Under the pieces are notes generated by a model that did not search any database, had not been told where the DNA came from, and saw only the letters and a program-made list of their open reading frames with translations. 64,000 nt of DNA from an uncultured Bacteroidota bacterium (lineage in GTDB: Bacteria; Bacteroidota; Bacteroidia; Chitinophagales; LD1): NCBI GenBank assembly GCA_903919075.1, contig CAIXGR010000029.1, forward strand, positions 1 to 64,000, written 5' to 3'. The number at the start of each line of letters is the position of its first letter. Position 1 is the stretch's first letter. The position numbers and the translations under genes are program-made. Shown here piece after piece: positions 39,484 through 49,569 of the stretch.

Positions 39484-42072
39484 ATGGCATACAAAAACTA
39501 TAAATTCAAATCGCTTAGGGCATTCGCCTCAGACGAATGGCTGGCAAATCGCAGTCGCGAATACCGTTCGGTTTTCGATCGCAGTGAAACCACGTATATA
39601 TCTTCCGAAGTAGCTTTCTACAATAAACTATTTGATGAGCAGGATTGGGAAACCACCATTACGCTCAAAGCTTTTTCGCATGCCGATGGCAAAAAGAAGG
39701 AGTTATGCTCGCAAGACGAGAAAAGAAAAATACGCCTAGATGAAAACGTAGTGTACATTAATAAGGGCTGGGGTATGGCCACACCCGGCGCATTTTGGAC
39801 CCAGGGCGAATACAGCTGGGAAGCTTACATTGATAACGAACTAATAGGTACCCGCAGGTTTTATATTGAAGATGTGGGTAAAGTAGCTACCGATAGCAAT
39901 CCTTTCTTCGATATTGAATCGATTAAATTTTACACCGGTGATTATAATGCGGTAAATAATGAAAATAAAGTTTACCTAAAAAAAATAAGCCGCAACGAAA
40001 CCCAGTATTTATATGTTGAGCTGAAATTTAAAAACAAACTGGTTACCGAGTGGAACTGCGAAGTGTTTTTCAACTGGTATAATGCATCTGGTTTATTGAA
40101 AGCGCGTATTGAGCGATACAGGAAAATTGAAGCGAACAAGCTGGGCGAAACTTTTATGTTTAACGAAGGCTGGGGAAATGATATACCCGGCACCTGGAAA
40201 GACAGCGGTTACCGCCTTGAAATTGTTTTTATGGATACCGTTGTGGCCGTATTGCATTTAGATACTGCCGAAGATGATGAAGAAGGCGATGTTGAAATTG
40301 TAAATGTAACCGGCAACGTACCCGCGTTTAACTCGGGCCTGCCTGCAGCGCCCGATGAATCGCTGGATGGTAATATTAAAAAGCTGGACGAGTTAGTGGG
40401 CTTGGAAGAATTGAAGAAAGAGGTGAAGAATCACGTTGACTATCTTAACTTCCTTAAACTACGCCAGGAAAGAGGCTTTAAAGATTCGGAACGTATTAAC
40501 CTGCACTCGGTATTTACCGGTAACCCCGGTACCGGTAAAACAACAGTGGTAAAACTGTTGGGGCAAATATATAAGTCGATGGGCTTGTTAAGTAAAGGCC
40601 ATGTGAAGGAAGTTGACCGGTCGCAATTAATAGGTGAATACATTGGGCAAACTGCGCCGAAGGTGAAGAAGGCTATTGAAGAAGCAAAGGGCGGTATTCT
40701 GTTTATTGATGAAGCCTACTCGCTGGCGCGTGAAGCTGATGATTCGAAAGATTTTGGAAAAGAAGCTATTGAGGTTTTGATAAAAGAAATGAGCGATGGT
40801 TCGAAAGACCTTGCAGTAATGGTAGCCGGTTACCCGCACGAGATGGATGTGTTTTTAAAATCGAACCCCGGGCTTAAATCACGTTTTGCGAACTACTTCC
40901 ACTTTGAAGATTATTTGCCTGATGAATTGCATGCTATTGCCTTAAAATATTCGCTGCAAAAAAATGTAAAGCTTACCGATGCCGCTAATAATTATTTAGG
41001 CGAGCAGTTGATGGAAGGTTTTAGAAACCGTGATAAATCTTTTGGTAACGCACGTTACGCTATCTCAATAATTGATGAAGCCAAAATGAATTTGGGCTTG
41101 CGATTAATGAAACGCGCCGACCTGCGCGAACTGGATGGTGAAAAACTTTCGACTGTTGAACAGGAAGATATTGAAGTAGTGTTTCGCCAGCGCGGCAAAC
41201 GAAAATTCAACATTAATATTAATGAGCGCTTGCTGCAAAGTGCGCTCGATGATTTGAATGCACTGGTAGGTATTGATAATATTAAGAGCGAAGTAACCGA
41301 GTTAATAAAGCTGGTGCGTTTTTATCAGGATATTGGTAAAGATGTATTGAATAAATTTTCGCTGCATACCGTTTTTCTGGGTAACCCCGGCACCGGTAAA
41401 ACAACAGTGGCCCGTATTATGGGTAAAATTTTTAAAGCACTTGGTTTAATTGAGCGCGGACATATGGTTGAGCTGGACCGCCAGGGATTGGTTGCTGGCT
41501 TTGTTGGACAAACAGCCATTAAAACCGAAGAGCGTATAAAGGAAGCCAAAGGCGGAATTTTATTTATTGATGAGGCCTATGCACTTGGCGAAGGCAATGA
41601 TTTTGGCCGCGAAGCAATTGAAACTTTACTGAAACGTATGGAGGACAGCCGCGGTGAGTTTGCCGTAATTGTTGCCGGCTATACCGAACCGATGGTGCGC
41701 TTTTTAGAATCGAACCCCGGCTTGCGCTCGCGCTTTGACCGTACGTTTACTTTTAAAGATTATAGTGCCGAAGAACTTTTCAAAATTGCATTGGCATTGT
41801 TGAAACAGGAAAATATCAGGTTAGATAACGATGCGCATGACTATTTGGAAAAATATATTCAATCGCTATACACTTACCGCGATAAATACTTTGGCAATGC
41901 CCGCGAAGTGCGGAAATTAATTGTTGAAGCCGTGCAAAATCAAAACCTGCGCTTAGCCTCAATGCCTAAAGACCAACGCACCAAAGAAATGCTTGAAACT
42001 ATGACGATGGAGGACCTGCAAGAATTTAAAATTCAGGAAGGTAAGAGGGGTAATCTTGGGTTTAAGTATTAG
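39484..42072 (+). CDS. Tandem CbxX/CfqX-family AAA+ ATPase with duplicated N-terminal beta domain
   Basis: 862 aa, cytosolic. The N-terminal 270 residues hold two related beta-rich modules (about 40-130 and 165-265); each contains a GWG..xPGxxW motif ([21 protein letters not shown]) followed by strands and an acidic end. Then come two AAA+ domains of the CbbX/CfqX type. The first has Walker [10 protein letters not shown] near 346 and Walker [14 protein letters not shown] near 402. The second has the same Walker A near 632 and [13 protein letters not shown] near 689. Arg fingers in NPGLKSRF and NPGLRSRF. Such pairs remodel enzymes (Rubisco activase CbbX) or act in secretion (EccA); the partner here is unknown. 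Single gene. Confidence 0.85.
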   Translation: MAYKNYKFKSLRAFASDEWLANRSREYRSVFDRSETTYISSEVAFYNKLFDEQDWETTITLKAFSHADGKKKELCSQDEKRKIRLDENVVYINKGWGMATPGAFWTQGEYSWEAYIDNELIGTRRFYIEDVGKVATDSNPFFDIESIKFYTGDYNAVNNENKVYLKKISRNETQYLYVELKFKNKLVTEWNCEVFFNWYNASGLLKARIERYRKIEANKLGETFMFNEGWGNDIPGTWKDSGYRLEIVFMDTVVAVLHLDTAEDDEEGDVEIVNVTGNVPAFNSGLPAAPDESLDGNIKKLDELVGLEELKKEVKNHVDYLNFLKLRQERGFKDSERINLHSVFTGNPGTGKTTVVKLLGQIYKSMGLLSKGHVKEVDRSQLIGEYIGQTAPKVKKAIEEAKGGILFIDEAYSLAREADDSKDFGKEAIEVLIKEMSDGSKDLAVMVAGYPHEMDVFLKSNPGLKSRFANYFHFEDYLPDELHAIALKYSLQKNVKLTDAANNYLGEQLMEGFRNRDKSFGNARYAISIIDEAKMNLGLRLMKRADLRELDGEKLSTVEQEDIEVVFRQRGKRKFNININERLLQSALDDLNALVGIDNIKSEVTELIKLVRFYQDIGKDVLNKFSLHTVFLGNPGTGKTTVARIMGKIFKALGLIERGHMVELDRQGLVAGFVGQTAIKTEERIKEAKGGILFIDEAYALGEGNDFGREAIETLLKRMEDSRGEFAVIVAGYTEPMVRFLESNPGLRSRFDRTFTFKDYSAEELFKIALALLKQENIRLDNDAHDYLEKYIQSLYTYRDKYFGNAREVRKLIVEAVQNQNLRLASMPKDQRTKEMLETMTMEDLQEFKIQEGKRGNLGFKY

Positions 42073-42105
42073 AAACGAGAGGCTGTTCTTTCAAACTTCT
42101 GCAAT

Positions 42106-42170
42106 CTGCAATTGTTAATCATTGTTCTTAAATCTCTTTTTGATTTTCGATTGGAGATTAACGATTGCAG
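42106..42170. repeat. Long imperfect stem-loop between convergent genes
   Basis: CTGCAATTGTTAATC (42106-42120) pairs with GATTAACGATTGCAG (42156-42170), 15 bp with one G-T. An inner stem AATCTC/GAGATT lies within the 35-nt loop. It sits between the ends of the AAA+ gene and lepA, so it may end transcription from both sides, or be the remnant of a small transposable repeat. Confidence 0.45.
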
Positions 42171-42193
42171 TTTTGCGAATGAAAACAAGAAGC

Positions 42194-43984
42194 TTAATCA
42201 CTCAACTTCAACACGGCAATAAATGCTTCCTGCGGCACTTCTACTCTGCCGAACTGACGCATTTTCTTTTTACCCTTCTTTTGTTTTTCGAGTAGTTTGC
42301 GTTTACGTGAAATATCGCCGCCATAACATTTAGCGGTAACATCTTTACGCATGGCCGAAATACTTTCGCGGGCAATTATTTTTGAGCCGATGGCGGCTTG
42401 TATAGGAATCATGAACATTTGCCTTGGGATGATTTCTTTCAACTTCTCGCACATTCTCCGGCCAAATTCTTCGGCTTTACTACGGTGAATCATGGACGAG
42501 AAAGCATCTACCTGTTCGGCATTTAAAAGAATATCCAACTTAACTAAATCGCCGGGGCGATAGTCGATTGGGTGATAATCAAATGAAGCATAACCGCGCG
42601 AGATAGATTTTAACCGGTCGTAAAAATCGAAAACAATTTCGGCCAGCGGCATTTCGAATATTAATTCTATCCGGTCTTCGGTAAGGTAGCTTTGGTTAAT
42701 AAGTATACCGCGCTTATCCATACACAAAGTCATAATTGAGCCAATGTATTCCGGCTTGGTAATTACTTGTGCTTTAATGTATGGCTCTTCAATCCGCTCA
42801 ATGCGCGTTACATCGGGCATATCGGCGGGGTTGTGTATTACTATTTTATCACCATTGCTTAGGTAAGCATTATAACTTACCTGCGGAACGGTGGTAAGAA
42901 TATTCATATCATATTCTCTATCCAAACGTTCTTGCACAATTTCGAGATGCAGCAAACCGAGGAAGCCGCAACGGAAACCAAAGCCCAGCGCTATGGACGA
43001 TTCCGGTTCGAATACCAGCGAGGCATCATTCAACTGTAATTTTTCTAATGAATCTCTCAGGCCCGAGAAAGCGTCGTTATCCATCGGATAGATACCGGCG
43101 AACACCATGGGCTTTACATCTTCAAAACCATGAATGCCCTCTTTGCATTGATTATTGAAAAGAGTAATGGTATCGCCCACCTTAATTTCTTTGGCGTTTT
43201 TAATACCGGTTATCACATAACCCACATCACCGGTCTTAACGGCCTCGTGTGGTTCAAGGTCAAAACGAAGGCAACCAACTTCATCGGCTAAATAGCTGCC
43301 ACCGGTGTTTACAAATTTTATTTTGTCACCTTTTTTCAAAGCGCCGTCCATTACGCGGAAATACGCAATAACCCCGCGGAAGGAGTTGAACATAGAATCG
43401 AAAATAAGGGCGCGGAGAGGTGCATCGGGATTTCCTTTAGGGGCAGGAATACGATTGATAATAGCATCAAAAATTTTCTCAACCCCAATACCGGTGCGTC
43501 CACTGGCGTGGATAATGTCTTCGCGTTTGCAGCCTACTAACTGCATCATTTGTTCTTCTACCAATTCAGGATTGGCGCCTTCCATATCAATTTTGTTAAC
43601 GATAGGTATGATGGTTAGGCCCTGCTCAACGGCCAGGTATAGGTTGGAGATAGTTTGCGCCTGTATACCCTGCGATGCATCTACCAGCAACAAAGCGCCC
43701 TCGCAGGCAGCCAGCGAGCGAGAAACTTCGTAACTAAAATCAACGTGGCCGGGGGTATCAATCAGGTTTAACACAAAGGGTTTGCTTTCGTGTATAAAGT
43801 CCATTTGTATGGCGTGGCTTTTAATGGTAATGCCGCGTTCACGCTCTAAATCCATGTTATCCAACACAGTATCCATCATATTGCGCTGGCTGATGGCCTT
43901 AGTGCTTTCAATAAGCCTGTCGGCCAGGGTAGACTTACCGTGGTCGATATGCGCTATAATGCAAAAATTACGAATGTCTTTCAT
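42194..43984 (-). CDS. lepA: Elongation factor 4 (LepA)
   Basis: Ribosome-associated GTPase. 596 aa, normal. GTPase motifs: AHIDHGKST (P-loop), [17 protein letters not shown] and NKIDMEGA. Domain II/III and LepA-specific C-terminal domain follow (ECF-type [35 protein letters not shown]). Divergent from pyrG. Confidence 0.97.
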   Translation of the reverse strand: MKDIRNFCIIAHIDHGKSTLADRLIESTKAISQRNMMDTVLDNMDLERERGITIKSHAIQMDFIHESKPFVLNLIDTPGHVDFSYEVSRSLAACEGALLLVDASQGIQAQTISNLYLAVEQGLTIIPIVNKIDMEGANPELVEEQMMQLVGCKREDIIHASGRTGIGVEKIFDAIINRIPAPKGNPDAPLRALIFDSMFNSFRGVIAYFRVMDGALKKGDKIKFVNTGGSYLADEVGCLRFDLEPHEAVKTGDVGYVITGIKNAKEIKVGDTITLFNNQCKEGIHGFEDVKPMVFAGIYPMDNDAFSGLRDSLEKLQLNDASLVFEPESSIALGFGFRCGFLGLLHLEIVQERLDREYDMNILTTVPQVSYNAYLSNGDKIVIHNPADMPDVTRIERIEEPYIKAQVITKPEYIGSIMTLCMDKRGILINQSYLTEDRIELIFEMPLAEIVFDFYDRLKSISRGYASFDYHPIDYRPGDLVKLDILLNAEQVDAFSSMIHRSKAEEFGRRMCEKLKEIIPRQMFMIPIQAAIGSKIIARESISAMRKDVTAKCYGGDISRKRKLLEKQKKGKKKMRQFGRVEVPQEAFIAVLKLSD

Positions 43985-44118
43985 TGGGGCGCGAAGATAG
44001 CACGATTTTGCACACGATTTATATGATTATTAAGTTGATTAGCAAGATTATTGAATACAGATATATTTGATTACCAATACAATCTGTTTCTGATAACTGT
44101 ATTCCCTAAAATTATTGT

Positions 44119-44126
44119 TATCTTTG
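44119..44126 (+). promoter_or_regulatory. -7 promoter element of pyrG
   Basis: TATCTTTG matches TAnnTTTG exactly, 17 bp before the pyrG ATG. Transcription would begin only about 10-12 nt before the start codon, giving a very short leader. Confidence 0.5.
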
Positions 44127-44143
44127 TGAAACCCCTTTAAGTT

Positions 44144-45793
44144 ATGGCTAAGTATATTTTTGTTACCGGTGGTGTTACATCATCATTAGGCAAAGGCATT
44201 TTTGCAGCTTCTCTCGCCAAGTTACTACAGGCAAGGGGATACAGGGTAACTATCCAAAAATTTGACCCATATATAAACGTCGACCCCGGCACTTTGAACC
44301 CCTACGAGCACGGCGAATGCTATGTAACCGAAGACGGCGCCGAAACCGATTTGGACCTTGGGCACTACGAGCGTTTTTTAAATATTAATACCACACAGGC
44401 TAATAATGTTACTACCGGTAGGGTTTATCAAACCGTAATTAATAAGGAGCGCGAAGGTGCTTATTTGGGTAAAACAGTGCAGGTGATTCCGCACATTACT
44501 GATGAGATAAAAAGGCGAATGCTTTTGTTAGGCCAAACGCTGGAATACGATATTGTAATTACCGAAATTGGTGGAACAGTAGGTGATATTGAAGCGCTGC
44601 CATACATTGAAACACTGCGACAAATACGCTGGGAGCTGGAAGAGCACGATACTTTGGTGTGCCACCTTACCTTAATTCCTTTTTTAAAAGCGGCGAAGGA
44701 ACTTAAAACAAAACCTACTCAGCACTCGGTTAAAGAGTTGCAAACTATAGGTGTGCGCCCCGATATATTGGTGTGCCGCACCGAAATGCCGCTAACCGAT
44801 GACATGCGTAAAAAGCTGGCGCTGTTTTGCAACGTTGACCGCCGCTCGGTAATACAGGCGCTAGACGTTGACACTATTTACGCCGTGCCTTTGGAAATGC
44901 AGGACGAAAATTTGGATATAACTGTTTTAAAGAAGCTGCAACTATCGGCAGAGAAGCCGATTAACCTGGATAAATGGCGCGAGTTTTTAGATAAAATGCG
45001 CCATCCGAAAGGAGAGGTGCACATTGGTCTTGTAGGAAAGTACATAGAATTGCAGGATGCTTATAAATCCATTCACGAATCGTTTATACATGGCGGGGTG
45101 GCTAATAATTGTAAGGTAATAGTTGAGCCCATACACTCGGAATATATTGATGAGCATAATGTGGAAGAGAAGCTGGGGCACCTACACGCTGTTTTAGTAG
45201 CACCGGGTTTTGGTAACCGGGGTATTGAAGGAAAAATAACAGCGATAAAATATGTGCGCGAAAAAGGTATACCATTTTTAGGTATTTGCTTAGGCATGCA
45301 ATGCGCGGTAATAGAATACGCCCGCAATGTTTTAGGCATGAAAACAGCCCACTCCACCGAAATGGATGCTAAGACGGAGTATCCGGTGATTGATATGATG
45401 GAGGCCCAGAAAAAAGTAAGGAACAAGGGTGGCACCATGCGTTTAGGCTCTTACCGCTGCGATTTGCAAAAAGACAGCCTTGCCGAAAAGCTTTATGGTA
45501 AAGAACACATTAGCGAACGCCACCGGCACCGGTTTGAGTTTAATAATAAATACATTGCTGATTTTGAAAGAGCGGGTATGATAGCCACCGGTAAAAACCC
45601 TGAGAATAACCTGGTTGAAATAGTTGAAGTACCGGCAAATGATTTTTTTATTGGCGTTCAGTTTCACCCGGAATTAAAATCGACGGTTGATGCACCACAC
45701 CCTTTATTTACTGGCCTGGTAAAAGCGGCTATTGATTATAAAAGCGGTGTAAAAAAAGCGGCTGATGTGAAGAAGGCAGCCGTTAGGGTGTAA
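44144..45793 (+). CDS. pyrG: CTP synthase
   Basis: UTP to CTP with glutamine. 549 aa. Amidoligase domain 1-270: FVTGGVTSSLGKGI (ATP loop), NVDPGTLNPYEHGECYVTEDGAETDLDLGHYERF. Glutaminase domain about 295-540 with Cys382 in GICLGMQCAV and GVQFHPELKS. The C-terminal tail is basic and repetitive (KKAADVKKAAV), as often seen in Bacteroidota. Confidence 0.97.
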   Translation: MAKYIFVTGGVTSSLGKGIFAASLAKLLQARGYRVTIQKFDPYINVDPGTLNPYEHGECYVTEDGAETDLDLGHYERFLNINTTQANNVTTGRVYQTVINKEREGAYLGKTVQVIPHITDEIKRRMLLLGQTLEYDIVITEIGGTVGDIEALPYIETLRQIRWELEEHDTLVCHLTLIPFLKAAKELKTKPTQHSVKELQTIGVRPDILVCRTEMPLTDDMRKKLALFCNVDRRSVIQALDVDTIYAVPLEMQDENLDITVLKKLQLSAEKPINLDKWREFLDKMRHPKGEVHIGLVGKYIELQDAYKSIHESFIHGGVANNCKVIVEPIHSEYIDEHNVEEKLGHLHAVLVAPGFGNRGIEGKITAIKYVREKGIPFLGICLGMQCAVIEYARNVLGMKTAHSTEMDAKTEYPVIDMMEAQKKVRNKGGTMRLGSYRCDLQKDSLAEKLYGKEHISERHRHRFEFNNKYIADFERAGMIATGKNPENNLVEIVEVPANDFFIGVQFHPELKSTVDAPHPLFTGLVKAAIDYKSGVKKAADVKKAAVRV

Positions 45794-45825
45794 AGAAAAC
45801 TTTAGAGTAGAAGTTATATAAAAAC

Positions 45826-45857
45826 AAAAATCCCCCAGCCTGAGGGGGGGGGATTTT
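45826..45857. terminator. Bidirectional terminator between pyrG and the 166-aa gene
   Basis: AAAATCCCCC (from about 45826) and GGGGGATTTT (ending 45857) form a G-C-rich stem flanked by A and T runs. The right arm contains nine consecutive G (45844-45852), more than the left arm needs, so the run is prone to slippage or misreading. Confidence 0.8.
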
Positions 45858-45877
45858 GATTGAAATAACTAAAGCGT

Positions 45878-46378
45878 TTAGGCCCTTACTTCGGTTCTTA
45901 TATTTTCCCACCTCATTTCTAAATTGCTGAGTTTGGTAACCATGCGGTCGGCGTGATCTTTTATTTTTTTAAGGTCGTTGTTTAGTTTAACCAACTCAGG
46001 GGTTAGTTCTATAAAGTCAACGGCGTACTCTGAAATTATTCTGCCGCTGTTTTTTTCGCTCAGCTCCGATACTTTTTTAAGGTATTCTTTGCTACGGTCG
46101 TTATGCGATTTATGTTCGTTGAATAACTCCATGGTTTTACCGGTAAAGTCGTCTAACTGGTCAATAAAATCTACCACCGATTCGAACTGGCTTACACCAG
46201 TGGTGCTTTCGCCGAAAGAGTAGTTTTTAATAAAACGGTCTAAAACGGGCCCGGTATTATCAATAAATTTTTTTGGCAACAGATAAAGGTCGGCCACATA
46301 CTTGTTAACTATTTTGTAAGATTCGTTGAAATCGTGCTGCACACAGCGGTAGTATTCGTATTGTCCTTCGAGTGTCAT
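45878..46378 (-). CDS. Helical cytosolic protein of unknown function
   Basis: 166 aa, no signal or membrane helix. Strongly helical, with coiled-coil-like segments (TPELVKLNNDLKKIKDHADRMVTKLSNLEMRWENI). No family recognised. Single gene between two intergenic repeats and terminators. Confidence 0.65.
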   Translation of the reverse strand: MTLEGQYEYYRCVQHDFNESYKIVNKYVADLYLLPKKFIDNTGPVLDRFIKNYSFGESTTGVSQFESVVDFIDQLDDFTGKTMELFNEHKSHNDRSKEYLKKVSELSEKNSGRIISEYAVDFIELTPELVKLNNDLKKIKDHADRMVTKLSNLEMRWENIRTEVRA

Positions 46379-46556
46379 GTTTGTAGAGGTTTTATCTATA
46401 CCTCTGTTTTCGTAAAAGGGGCTTAAATGTTTCCTTTGTATAACTATTTATTATACATGGCGAACCTTGTATAAGAATGAATACGGGGTGTGGGATACTG
46501 AATATTGATGGAAAGTGAAAAGAGGAAAAGCGGGTAATTGTGTTTAGCCGCCTAAG

Positions 46557-46611
46557 CCTCACCCCGTCTCGCTACGCTCGCCACCCCTCTCCATTTCATG
46601 GAGAAGGGAAT
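46557..46611. repeat. Intergenic hairpin repeat family A, copy 1
   Basis: CCTCACCCCGTCTCGC, GCTCGCCACCCCTCTCCA, then hairpin TCTCCA/TGGAGA and GAAGGGAATA. Nearly identical to the copy at 59898 except for the hairpin tip. It lies just downstream of the nucleoside transporter gene. Confidence 0.75.
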
Positions 46612-46642
46612 ACAATTTTTTATAATTACGCCGGTCTGATAT

Positions 46643-47923
46643 TTACGAAAGTATACCCGCAATAGTTGCCGATAGATAAGAGGCCAGCGTTCCGCACATT
46701 AAGGCTTTAAAGCCCAGTTTGGCAAGATCTTTTCTTCTATCGGGCGCTAACTCGCCAATGCCGCCTACTTGTATGGCAATAGAACTGAAATTGGCAAAAC
46801 CACAAAGCGCAAAACTTACTATAACAATAGCTTTAGGCGAAAGAGTATGGTGCGCGATCATAGGTGCAAGATTGGCAAAGGCCACAAACTCGTTAATTAC
46901 CAATTTGGTTCCCAGCATTGAGCCTACTGTGTGAATATCGGCATGTGGAACGCCCATTGCCCAGGCAAATATTGAGAAGATAGAGCCAAAAACAGAATCA
47001 AGCGTAAAATGAGAGAGGTCAATGCCTATCATATTAAGACTCATACCGGTGGCGGCAAGCAGTGCGCCCAGTTTTACTAAAACTGCATTTATTAAAGCAA
47101 TAAGCGCTATAAAGCCAATTAGCATGGCAATAACGTTTAATGAAACTTTCAATCCATCGGCAGCGCCATGCGAAATGGCATCGAGCAAATTGGCGTGGGC
47201 CTTTTTTATTTCAAGCTTTACCGCACCCTTGGTGGCCGATTCTTCGGTTTCGGGCCACACAATTTTTGAAATTACCAGCGATGCCGGTGCCGCCATAATA
47301 CTGGCCGCAAGTAAATAAGGGGCGGGTACGCCCATAGATATATATACCGCCATCACACCTCCGGCTATACAGGCCATACTACCGCTCATTGAAGCAAGCA
47401 ACTCGCTCATAGTCATGGAAGAGATATAGGGTTTTATCATAATTTGTGCTTCAACTTGCCCAACAAAGGTAGATGCCACGTTGGAAAGAGCCTCGCTGCC
47501 CGAAACGTGCATTAAAAAATGCACCGCCCTTGCTATATATGAAACCACCAATTGCATTAAGCCTATTTGATAAGCAATACTTACCAGTACCGATACAAAT
47601 ATGATGGTAGGCATAATTCTAAACATAAAAAGAAAGCTGTACTTGTCGCCAAATATAGGATGCAACAGGTCGGGGCGCATTAAGCCGCCAAATACAAATT
47701 CGCCGCCCTGGTTAGCCATTTCCAACAAGCGCTGTATTTTTTGCCCTACCCAGTTAAATGATTCCTGGCCGGCGCCGGTTTTTAAAATAAAAAGAGCCAG
47801 TGCAAGTTGCAGGCCCATGCCGCTTAATACTGTTCTGTAGTTAATTGCTTTGCGGTTGTTCGACATTAAAAAAGCAATTCCTAAAATTAACGCTACGCCA
47901 ATAAGCCCTGTAAATCTTTCCAT
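46643..47923 (-). CDS. Concentrative nucleoside transporter (CNT/NupC family)
   Basis: Inner-membrane nucleoside:cation symporter, 426 aa with about ten hydrophobic segments. Visible: FVFGGLMRPD, FVSVLVSIAYQIGLM, SEALSNVASTFVGQVEAQIMIKPYI (substrate site), GSMACIAGGVMAVYI, LGTKLVINEFVAF and FALCGFANFSSIAIQVGGIGELAP. All are typical of CNT. Nucleoside specificity is unknown. Confidence 0.93.
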   Translation of the reverse strand: MERFTGLIGVALILGIAFLMSNNRKAINYRTVLSGMGLQLALALFILKTGAGQESFNWVGQKIQRLLEMANQGGEFVFGGLMRPDLLHPIFGDKYSFLFMFRIMPTIIFVSVLVSIAYQIGLMQLVVSYIARAVHFLMHVSGSEALSNVASTFVGQVEAQIMIKPYISSMTMSELLASMSGSMACIAGGVMAVYISMGVPAPYLLAASIMAAPASLVISKIVWPETEESATKGAVKLEIKKAHANLLDAISHGAADGLKVSLNVIAMLIGFIALIALINAVLVKLGALLAATGMSLNMIGIDLSHFTLDSVFGSIFSIFAWAMGVPHADIHTVGSMLGTKLVINEFVAFANLAPMIAHHTLSPKAIVIVSFALCGFANFSSIAIQVGGIGELAPDRRKDLAKLGFKALMCGTLASYLSATIAGILS

Positions 47924-48090
47924 GGTTAAAAGGTTAGTTTAAACGAACATAATAAAATTTAATACAAAATGTAAGAAAGTGGTTTGAAATAGGGGAATTT
48001 ATTTTACAGCGGTAAATTGTTGAAGGCTATCATTTTAGACTTAAAACAACGCTGTATTTGTGCTTATATAGGTGTCAAAATAATTTACCT

Positions 48091-48098
48091 TACTTTTG
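48091..48098 (+). promoter_or_regulatory. Bacteroidota-type -7 promoter element
   Basis: TACTTTTG fits TAnnTTTG, 44 bp before the ATG at 48142. Confidence 0.45.
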
Positions 48099-48141
48099 TA
48101 GCTCAGGACAGCAATCAATAATTCTTCAATACACAAATGAT

Positions 48142-49548
48142 ATGAGAAAATTATACTACTTCTTCATTGCGCTTATAGCTAATTCGCTTTATTCAAACTC
48201 GTTTATAAACGCGCAGGGAGTTGCGGTAAATGTATCGGGAACACCACCTGATAATTCGGCAATGATGGATATTAATGCCATAAACAAAGGTTTTCTAATA
48301 CCCCGGATGACAACTTTGCAACGTAACGCTATAGCTAACCCTGCACAGGGCTTGCAGGTTTACAACACCGATTGCAATGTGTTTAATTATAACGCCGGTA
48401 CACCCCAATCACCCAACTGGGCTACATTAACTTCTTCCACTTCATTAATAGCTTCGGTAAGTATCGCGGCAAACCCATCGGGTGCTATTTGCAGTGGAAC
48501 CAGTGTAACGTTTACCGCCACACCGGCAGCTGGTATTAATGCGCCAAACTATCAGTGGATGGTTAATGGTAGTAATGTGGGTACTAACGCTACCACTTAT
48601 ACTACTACCGCTTTAACTAACGGAGATGTTGTAAACTGTATTTTAACTTCGAATGCACCGTGTGTTACCGGTTCGCCAGCTACATCCAATTCAATTACCA
48701 TGATAGTAAACCCTATTCCATCTACACCGGGTGTAATTTCGGGCGATACGGCTATATGCGCTAACTCTACCGGTCATATTTTTTCTGTGGGCAGTGTTTC
48801 AGGGGCTACTTATTATAACTGGACCGTTCCCGGCGATGCCACTATTACATCAGGTGCCAGTACTGTATCTATAACCGTTACGTTCGGTTCAACTTCGGGT
48901 AATGTAAGTGTGGTTGCGGTTAATGGTTGCGGCACCAGCTCAATGGTATCGCAATATATTAATATATTACCAGTGCCCACCGCCAATGCAGGTCCCGATC
49001 AATCGAATGTTCCTGGCCTTAGTACTGTATATTTAAACGCTAACACGCCCCCTTCCGGTACAACCGGAACATGGAATGTTATTAGCGGATTAAACACTAG
49101 TTTTTCTGATGCGAATAGCCCTACCAGTACTTTTACCGGCACGGCTTCATGTGTATTGAGTTGGACCGTTTCATCGACATATTGCGGCACGGCTTCAGAC
49201 ACCGTAAATATTTCATTTACTTTGCCGGCGGGTTGTGCCCATGCTTCGGATAATACTGTTTGGTGTGTGGCTTCAGATAATACAACCTCCGGTGCTCAAT
49301 TATGCGGTTATCCTGCTGGATATTCGGGAACTTACTATCAAATTACAAATGCCGGAGCAGCTGCGCTTGGAAAAACAATTGCGGGCTATGGCGATTGTGC
49401 AACAAATTATACCGAATCGGGCAATCAGGCTTACATTCAGGGGTGGAGTGGCAGTAGCTGCTGGACAACCCATGATGAATGGGCGCGAAACGGCAACAAC
49501 ACCAGCCCTGGCGATTATCCGGTAGTACGCTGCACCGGTTATGAATAA
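48142..49548 (+). CDS. Secreted Ig/PKD-like repeat protein without a sorting domain
   Basis: Start taken at 48142 because it gives a signal peptide (MRKLYYFFIALIANSLYSNSFINAQG); an upstream ATG at 48058 would add 28 unlikely residues and span the promoter. 468 aa. After the signal, an N-terminal module (MMDINAINKGFLIPRMTT) common in Bacteroidota surface proteins, then Ser/Thr-rich Ig/PKD-like domains, each with a Cys pair (about 125-375). The last 95 residues are Cys- and Trp-rich (TVWCVASDNTT, YIQGWSGSSCWTTHDEWARN, VVRCTGYE). Unlike the other secreted proteins here, I see no T9SS type A domain at its end. Confidence 0.75.
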   Translation: MRKLYYFFIALIANSLYSNSFINAQGVAVNVSGTPPDNSAMMDINAINKGFLIPRMTTLQRNAIANPAQGLQVYNTDCNVFNYNAGTPQSPNWATLTSSTSLIASVSIAANPSGAICSGTSVTFTATPAAGINAPNYQWMVNGSNVGTNATTYTTTALTNGDVVNCILTSNAPCVTGSPATSNSITMIVNPIPSTPGVISGDTAICANSTGHIFSVGSVSGATYYNWTVPGDATITSGASTVSITVTFGSTSGNVSVVAVNGCGTSSMVSQYINILPVPTANAGPDQSNVPGLSTVYLNANTPPSGTTGTWNVISGLNTSFSDANSPTSTFTGTASCVLSWTVSSTYCGTASDTVNISFTLPAGCAHASDNTVWCVASDNTTSGAQLCGYPAGYSGTYYQITNAGAAALGKTIAGYGDCATNYTESGNQAYIQGWSGSSCWTTHDEWARNGNNTSPGDYPVVRCTGYE

Positions 49549-49569
49549 TAGGTTTAATTATTAGTTTAA

